A DNA stretch of 19,356 nt, taken from Planctomycetota bacterium (GTDB lineage: Bacteria > Planctomycetota > Planctomycetia > Pirellulales > Thermoguttaceae). The position numbers and the translations under genes were made by a program. Each line of letters opens with the position of its first letter. The stretch's first letter is position 1. Under the pieces are notes generated by a model. It searched no databases and was not told where the DNA came from. It saw only the letters and a program-made list of their open reading frames with translations. The stretch is from contig JAJYGU010000365.1 of assembly GCA_021784975.1 (NCBI GenBank), positions 1-19,356 of the forward strand, in the 5' to 3' direction. Of the stretch, positions 15,724-19,356 are shown in pieces.

Positions 15724-16345
15724 TGGTGGTGAATCCCAACGAAAGAGCCGCTTTGTTGATTACCGCACGAAGGTCGCGGGGCTTGAAGGGCTTGGCAATA
15801 AAGTCGAAGGCCCCTTTGACCAGCGCCTCCCTGGCGACCTCAACCGTGGCGTAGCCGGTGATCAGGATGACTCGTGTGTGCTTGCAGTGAGCAGTGACGT
15901 ATTCCAACACCTGAACGCCGTTGATCTCTTCCATTCGAAAGTCGGTGACCACTACGTCGAAATGCGCCTCGCCCAACCTGGCGATGGCGCTGCGGGGATC
16001 CTCAAAGACCTCGACTTCGATGCCCTGCTTGCTCAGGGCCTGGTGCAGCCGCCGTCCGACGATCGGCTCGTCGTCCAGGACCATGACCCGAAGCCGCTCT
16101 CCGCGCGGCTCGGCGGCGACGCCTTCGCCTCCCAGGTTCGCAGCCACCTCGCTTTCCCCCTCCGCTTTCTGCCGCTCCGATCTGACGACCATGATCTTGT
16201 CCAGCGCCAGCCTAGTCTTACGTTCGATCTCCGAGCCGGTCAGTCTGAAACCCATTTCCGGCTCTCCGGCCTCGGCGAAAGCGATCCGGATCATCCAGTC
16301 GTCAAATTGGGTGGTGGCTTTCTCCTTGTGCTCCTTCTTTTCCAT
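15716..16345 (-). CDS. Response regulator with N-terminal extension and C-terminal receiver, no output domain
   Basis: The protein has 209 residues. About 60 residues of an unrecognised N-terminal segment (DDWMIRIAFAEAGEPEMG) and a charged linker come before a CheY-like receiver (about 85-205) with DDE at 91-93, phosphoacceptor Asp135 in VVTDFRM, Thr163 in ITGYAT and Lys185 in AKPF. No DNA-binding domain is present. The ATG at 16345 has a GGGGG ribosome-binding sequence about 8 nt upstream. It is the first gene of the operon and overlaps the kinase gene, so it is very likely the cognate receiver. Its receiver resembles that of the last operon gene (9316-9738). The N-terminal segment may be the effector or interaction part. 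Confidence 0.9.
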   Translation of the reverse strand: MEKKEHKEKATTQFDDWMIRIAFAEAGEPEMGFRLTGSEIERKTRLALDKIMVVRSERQKAEGESEVAANLGGEGVAAEPRGERLRVMVLDDEPIVGRRLHQALSKQGIEVEVFEDPRSAIARLGEAHFDVVVTDFRMEEINGVQVLEYVTAHCKHTRVILITGYATVEVAREALVKGAFDFIAKPFKPRDLRAVINKAALSLGFTTIE

Positions 16346-16660
16346 GGCGCAACCCCCGGTGCCCTTGGCCGCAACAGACCATGCCGTTCACCCCCCCAAA
16401 CGCAGTGTCAGGTCTGCTGCTGGGATGCGATGGCCGGACAATCAGCAATAGTACTCCTCATTGGACGGATTATACCGCGCGGCTAGTAGGTATCGCCAGC
16501 GGCGGGGCACTATATTCGTTGAGCCCCTGGACGCTGCCGAATTGCCGTAAGTAAAATGTGGAGATAGGCGATGTCTTTCGTGCTTGTCATTTATTCCCCG
16601 GAATCAGGGAACTGGTTCTCGGCCCGGTCCTGACCCGTCTGCAATCCGAGAACCGACGCG
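16346..16660. other. Divergent intergenic region with regulatory potential
   Basis: These 315 nt separate the start of the minus-strand signalling operon from the plus-strand oxidoreductase, so both promoters should lie here. Open frames crossing it show no plausible protein. On the plus strand TATATT (16511-16516) and TAAAAT (16552-16557) are possible -10 boxes without convincing -35 partners. No riboswitch-like structure or operator palindrome stood out. Confidence 0.6.
16469..16474 (-). promoter_or_regulatory. Candidate -10 box of the signalling operon
   Basis: A perfect TATAAT on the minus strand lies 123 nt upstream of the first operon ATG (16345), inside the divergent intergenic region. 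The best -35 at 18-nt spacing is TGGCGA, a poor match, so an activator or a different sigma factor may be involved. Confidence 0.35.
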
Positions 16661-18244
16661 ATGGCCTCGAAGAACGCCCTGATTATTGGCGCCGGGCCGG
16701 CTGGCCTGACCGCCGCCCTCGAACTGCTGGATCGGACGGAGATTATTCCCATCGTGCTCGAAGCCAGCGAGCTGGTGGGCGGCCTGTCCCGCACCATCAA
16801 CTACAAGGGCAACTGGATCGACATTGGGGGGCACCGATTCTTCTCGAAGTCGGATCGGGTGATGGAGTGGTGGTTGCGGAGGATGCCGCCCGAAAAGCGG
16901 GCGGCGAAGGCAGTCACCATTACCTATCGCCGTCAGTCGCGCCAGGTGAGCGGGCCGGCCGACGCGCCGGACCCGGCGACCAGCGATCGGGTAATGCTGC
17001 TGTGCCGCCGCAAGAGCCGCATCTACTTCCTGCGGAAATTCTTCGACTACCCGATTCGCCTGAACCTCGCTACGGTGCGGAAGCTGGGCTGGCTGCGGAT
17101 GGTCAAGATTGCCCTGAGCTACGCGCGGGTCGTGCTCGCCCGCAAGAGAGCGCCGCGGAACCTGGAAGAGTTTTTCATTAGCCGTTTCGGCCGCGAGCTC
17201 TATCTCACCTTTTTCAAGTCCTATACGGAAAAGGTGTGGGGCGAGCCCTGCACGGAAATCAGTGCCGATTGGGGCGCGCAGCGGATCAAGGGCCTGTCGG
17301 TCGGCAAGGCCCTGACCCACTTCCTCCGCTCGCGCTTCCGCCGCAGGGCCAAGGACCTCAGTCAGAAATCTACCGAGACCTCGCTGATCGAGGAGTTCCT
17401 GTATCCGAAATACGGGCCGGGACAGATGTGGCGGCTGGTGGCCGAGGAAGTGGGCCAGCGGGGCGGCCGCGTTCTCACCCAGCAACGCGTGGTGAAGCTG
17501 CACAGCGACGGCTGGCGGATCGTTTCCGTGGAGGCGGTGGACCTGGAGAGCGGCCAGCTCCACTCCTATCCGGCCGATTACGTCTTCTCCACCATGCCGG
17601 TCAAGGAGTTGATTGCCGACCTGGACGCCGACGTGCCAGGCAACGTCCGCGCAGTGGCCGAGGGACTGGTCTACCGCGACTTCATCACGGTGGGGCTGTT
17701 GATGAAGAAGCTCAAGGTCTGGGAAACGGTTCACGGCGTCCGCCGCCCCATCAGCGATAACTGGATCTACGTACAAGAGCCGGAGGTCAAGCTGGGACGG
17801 CTGCAAATCTTCAACAACTGGAGCCCCTACATGGTCGCCGATCCGGCGACCACCTGGCTCGGGCTGGAATACTTCTGTTACGAGCACGACGACTTGTGGA
17901 CGCTTTCTGACGCCGAGATGCTGGCCCTGGCGACGCGGGAATTGGCCCAGATTGGATTGATCGACGCCGCCGATGTCCTCGACGGCACAGTGGTGCACAT
18001 GCCCAAGACCTACCCGGCCTATTTCGGCGCCTACCACCGCTTCAAGGAAATCGTCTCCTACGTCGATCGCTTTACCAACTTATTCTTGGTGGGCCGCAAC
18101 GGAATGCACAAATACAACAACCAGGACCATTCCATGCTGACCGCCATGGCGGCGGTCGACAACATCCTGGCCGGCCGAACCGACAAAAGCAATCTGTGGA
18201 GCATCAACGCCGAGGCCGAATATCACGAGGAAAAAGGCACATGA
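16661..18244 (+). CDS. FAD-dependent oxidoreductase (amine-oxidase / UDP-galactopyranose-mutase-like)
   Basis: The protein has 527 residues. The N-terminal dinucleotide-binding fold has IIGAGPAGLTAALELL (about 8-23), followed by VLEASELVGGLSRT and the FAD-contacting GGHRFFSKS (about 56-64). The C-terminal FAD segment reads GRNGMHKYNNQDHSM, followed by AMAAVDNIL (about 480-510). This is the layout of the COG1232/NAD(P)-binding Rossmann amine-oxidase-like group, which includes UDP-galactopyranose-mutase-like and desaturase-like enzymes. No signal peptide is seen, so it should be cytoplasmic. A glycan or isoprenoid substrate is possible, and a membrane glycosyltransferase lies two genes away, but the substrate cannot be assigned. 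The ribosome-binding site before the ATG is weak. It converges with the thioesterase gene, with 17 nt between stops. Confidence 0.88.
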   Translation: MASKNALIIGAGPAGLTAALELLDRTEIIPIVLEASELVGGLSRTINYKGNWIDIGGHRFFSKSDRVMEWWLRRMPPEKRAAKAVTITYRRQSRQVSGPADAPDPATSDRVMLLCRRKSRIYFLRKFFDYPIRLNLATVRKLGWLRMVKIALSYARVVLARKRAPRNLEEFFISRFGRELYLTFFKSYTEKVWGEPCTEISADWGAQRIKGLSVGKALTHFLRSRFRRRAKDLSQKSTETSLIEEFLYPKYGPGQMWRLVAEEVGQRGGRVLTQQRVVKLHSDGWRIVSVEAVDLESGQLHSYPADYVFSTMPVKELIADLDADVPGNVRAVAEGLVYRDFITVGLLMKKLKVWETVHGVRRPISDNWIYVQEPEVKLGRLQIFNNWSPYMVADPATTWLGLEYFCYEHDDLWTLSDAEMLALATRELAQIGLIDAADVLDGTVVHMPKTYPAYFGAYHRFKEIVSYVDRFTNLFLVGRNGMHKYNNQDHSMLTAMAAVDNILAGRTDKSNLWSINAEAEYHEEKGT

Positions 18245-18261
18245 CCGGTTCCAGGCGCGGG

Positions 18262-18660
18262 TCAACCGCCGCGGATCGGCACCGGGCGGCGGGTTTCGCT
18301 CGTCAAGTCCACCGCCACGTAGGTGGCCTCGGCCTCGGTGAGCCGCACCATCTGGCCCTGCTGCTCGGCCTCCACGTCGACGTGGATCGTGATCGAGGTC
18401 CGGCCGACCCGAATCAGCCTGGTCCAAAAGCTGACGATGTCGCCGACGGACACAGGCCGGTGAAATTCGATCTTGTCCATGGCGACCGCGACAATCGCCG
18501 GCTGCGGCCAGCCGGCACGCTGGATCTCATGGTGCGCCCCAACCGCCCCCGCCTGGTCGATATAGCTGAGGATGATGCCGCCGAAGATCGTGCCATGCCG
18601 GTTCATGTCCCGGGGCATCATGACCACCTTCAGGGCCAGATAACGTTCGTCGGCTGACAC
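18262..18660 (-). CDS. Acyl-CoA thioesterase, hotdog fold (YciA-like)
   Basis: The protein has 132 residues, the size of a single hotdog domain. The motif NRHGTIFGGIILSYIDQAG (about 20-38) matches the catalytic helix region of YciA/BACH-type acyl-CoA hydrolases, with the Asp of YIDQAG as the likely catalytic residue. KIEFHRPVSVGDIV and the following strand are also typical. It probably hydrolyses acyl-CoA in the cytoplasm as a hexamer; chain-length preference is unknown. The start is GTG at 18660, supported by AAGGAG nine bases upstream. The glycosyltransferase gene ends 61 nt upstream on the same strand, so cotranscription is possible. Confidence 0.88.
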   Translation of the reverse strand: MSADERYLALKVVMMPRDMNRHGTIFGGIILSYIDQAGAVGAHHEIQRAGWPQPAIVAVAMDKIEFHRPVSVGDIVSFWTRLIRVGRTSITIHVDVEAEQQGQMVRLTEAEATYVAVDLTSETRRPVPIRGG

Positions 18661-18669
18661 GGACGAAGA

Positions 18670-18675
18670 CTCCTT
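18670..18675 (-). promoter_or_regulatory. Shine-Dalgarno supporting a GTG start
   Basis: AAGGAG on the minus strand lies 9 nt before the GTG at 18660. It is the strongest ribosome-binding sequence noticed in the window and fixes the thioesterase start. Confidence 0.65.
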
Positions 18676-18721
18676 GGCGGTTGCGAGTTCCAGAGGTAGT
18701 ATATCGGTCCGTATCCGCGCG

Positions 18722-19356
18722 TCAAGGACATGAGATGATTTCCTCCGGCGTCGCCAGACCGAGAAAGAGGATCCACACGCCCAAGGGCGTCAGGTGCAAG
18801 AGCAGCCGCTCGGCCGAAGTGGCCAGGTGCCAGCCAAGTTCGCAGGGGGTCACCAGATAGATCGCGAAATAGGCGGCCAGCATCAGCAGCAGCACGGCGC
18901 AGGCCGTTGGCAGGCTGCCGGCGTCGGTGCTGTGCTTTCGACGGCCTATTAGCAAGTAATACAAGGGGGCCACGACGGCAAACGGCCTGGCAATCCGCAT
19001 CGCATGCACCGCAAATGCTTGGGCGATCATGGCATAGCGCCACGGATCGGCTAGCTTCGCCAGCAGCACACTCCAACTCTGGCCGGTGACAAACTCGTTC
19101 CCGCCGGCCAGGCACAGCTTCTGGATCACCACCAGTGCCAGCGGCGGCAAGACGCCGACCGTCCAGACCAGCCACTCTACCATCACTCCGCGGAAGCCGT
19201 TTCGCCGCCATGTCGTCAGGCCGCGTGCGGCCGGCAAAACCAGTAGCAGCACCAGCCCTTCGTTCTTGGTCCAGGCTGCCAGCCCTGCCATCAGCCCCGA
19301 GAGAACCAAATACCCTGTGGGTTGCCCGCGCGGGGGGGACTGGCTCATTTTTTTCG
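18722..19356 (-). CDS. Multi-pass membrane glycosyltransferase-like protein, 3' part only
   Basis: About 210 residues are visible and the frame stays open to the right edge, so the N-terminal part is missing; the ATG at 19348 is probably internal. Several hydrophobic segments are present, for example near VLSGLMAGLAAW, VLPPLALVVIQ, FAVVAPLYYLLIG and LLLMLAAYFAIYL. GLAAWTKNEG resembles the conserved internal loop of ArnT/PMT-like GT-C transferases, which move sugars from polyprenyl carriers on the outer face of the membrane. The catalytic acidic residue of the first loop would lie outside the window. Assignment to the GT-C superfamily is fairly likely; the exact family and sugar are unknown. 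Confidence 0.65.
   Translation of the reverse strand, partial: KKMSQSPPRGQPTGYLVLSGLMAGLAAWTKNEGLVLLLVLPAARGLTTWRRNGFRGVMVEWLVWTVGVLPPLALVVIQKLCLAGGNEFVTGQSWSVLLAKLADPWRYAMIAQAFAVHAMRIARPFAVVAPLYYLLIGRRKHSTDAGSLPTACAVLLLMLAAYFAIYLVTPCELGWHLATSAERLLLHLTPLGVWILFLGLATPEEIISCP

Noticed and set aside
13211..15732. Long plus-strand open frames opposite the exporter, envelope and kinase genes
   Set aside because: Their translations are His/Gln/Asp-rich shadow sequence without motifs; the minus-strand products are clear family members.
16346..16368. Sigma-54-type promoter (GGGCAC...TTGC on the minus strand) before the first operon gene
   Set aside because: Spacing is one base too long and the match lies within about 20 nt of the ATG, where the G-run is better explained as the ribosome-binding site.

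Overview
The window is high-GC bacterial DNA. It most likely comes from a planctomycete (Planctomycetota, PVC group), probably Pirellulales-like. The evidence is a double-length tandem UvrA, a format I know from Chlamydiae and planctomycetes, together with in-frame hairpin repeats that encode KAESRK/LSAFRF-type peptides. No rRNA, tRNA, CRISPR array or transposase gene is visible.

Layout. From the left edge to 6526 (+) lies one giant open frame: the end of UvrA copy 1, a complete UvrA copy 2, and a C-terminal extension of about 340 residues. It carries three long imperfect palindromes, each in frame and each at a domain boundary, plus a REP-like GGGGACnGTCCC arm near the left edge. A second REP-like element, as an inverted pair, sits 5 nt after the stop. 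A small dual-specificity phosphatase (6927-7394, +) follows. Everything from 7518 to 16345 is on the minus strand. In transcription order it holds a receiver protein with an extra N-terminal domain, a membrane histidine kinase, a TauE/SafE exporter, a TIGR02186-like anchored envelope protein, a PEP-synthase-like protein without the PEP barrel, a stand-alone receiver, and then, after a 245-nt gap, a LuxR-type response regulator and an isocitrate-lyase/PEP-mutase family enzyme. To the right are an FAD-dependent oxidoreductase (+), a hotdog thioesterase (-) and the 3' part of a membrane glycosyltransferase (-).

How the genes may work together. The first four genes of the minus block are tightly coupled: overlaps of 8 nt, then ATGA, then TGATG. 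The kinase, two receivers without output domains, an anion exporter, its envelope partner and an ATP/phosphohistidine protein look like one signalling and transport module, possibly for sulfite or another sulfur anion. The functional link is inference. This cluster is the best candidate for an under-described system; the palindromes inside uvrA are the best candidate for an unusual sequence element.
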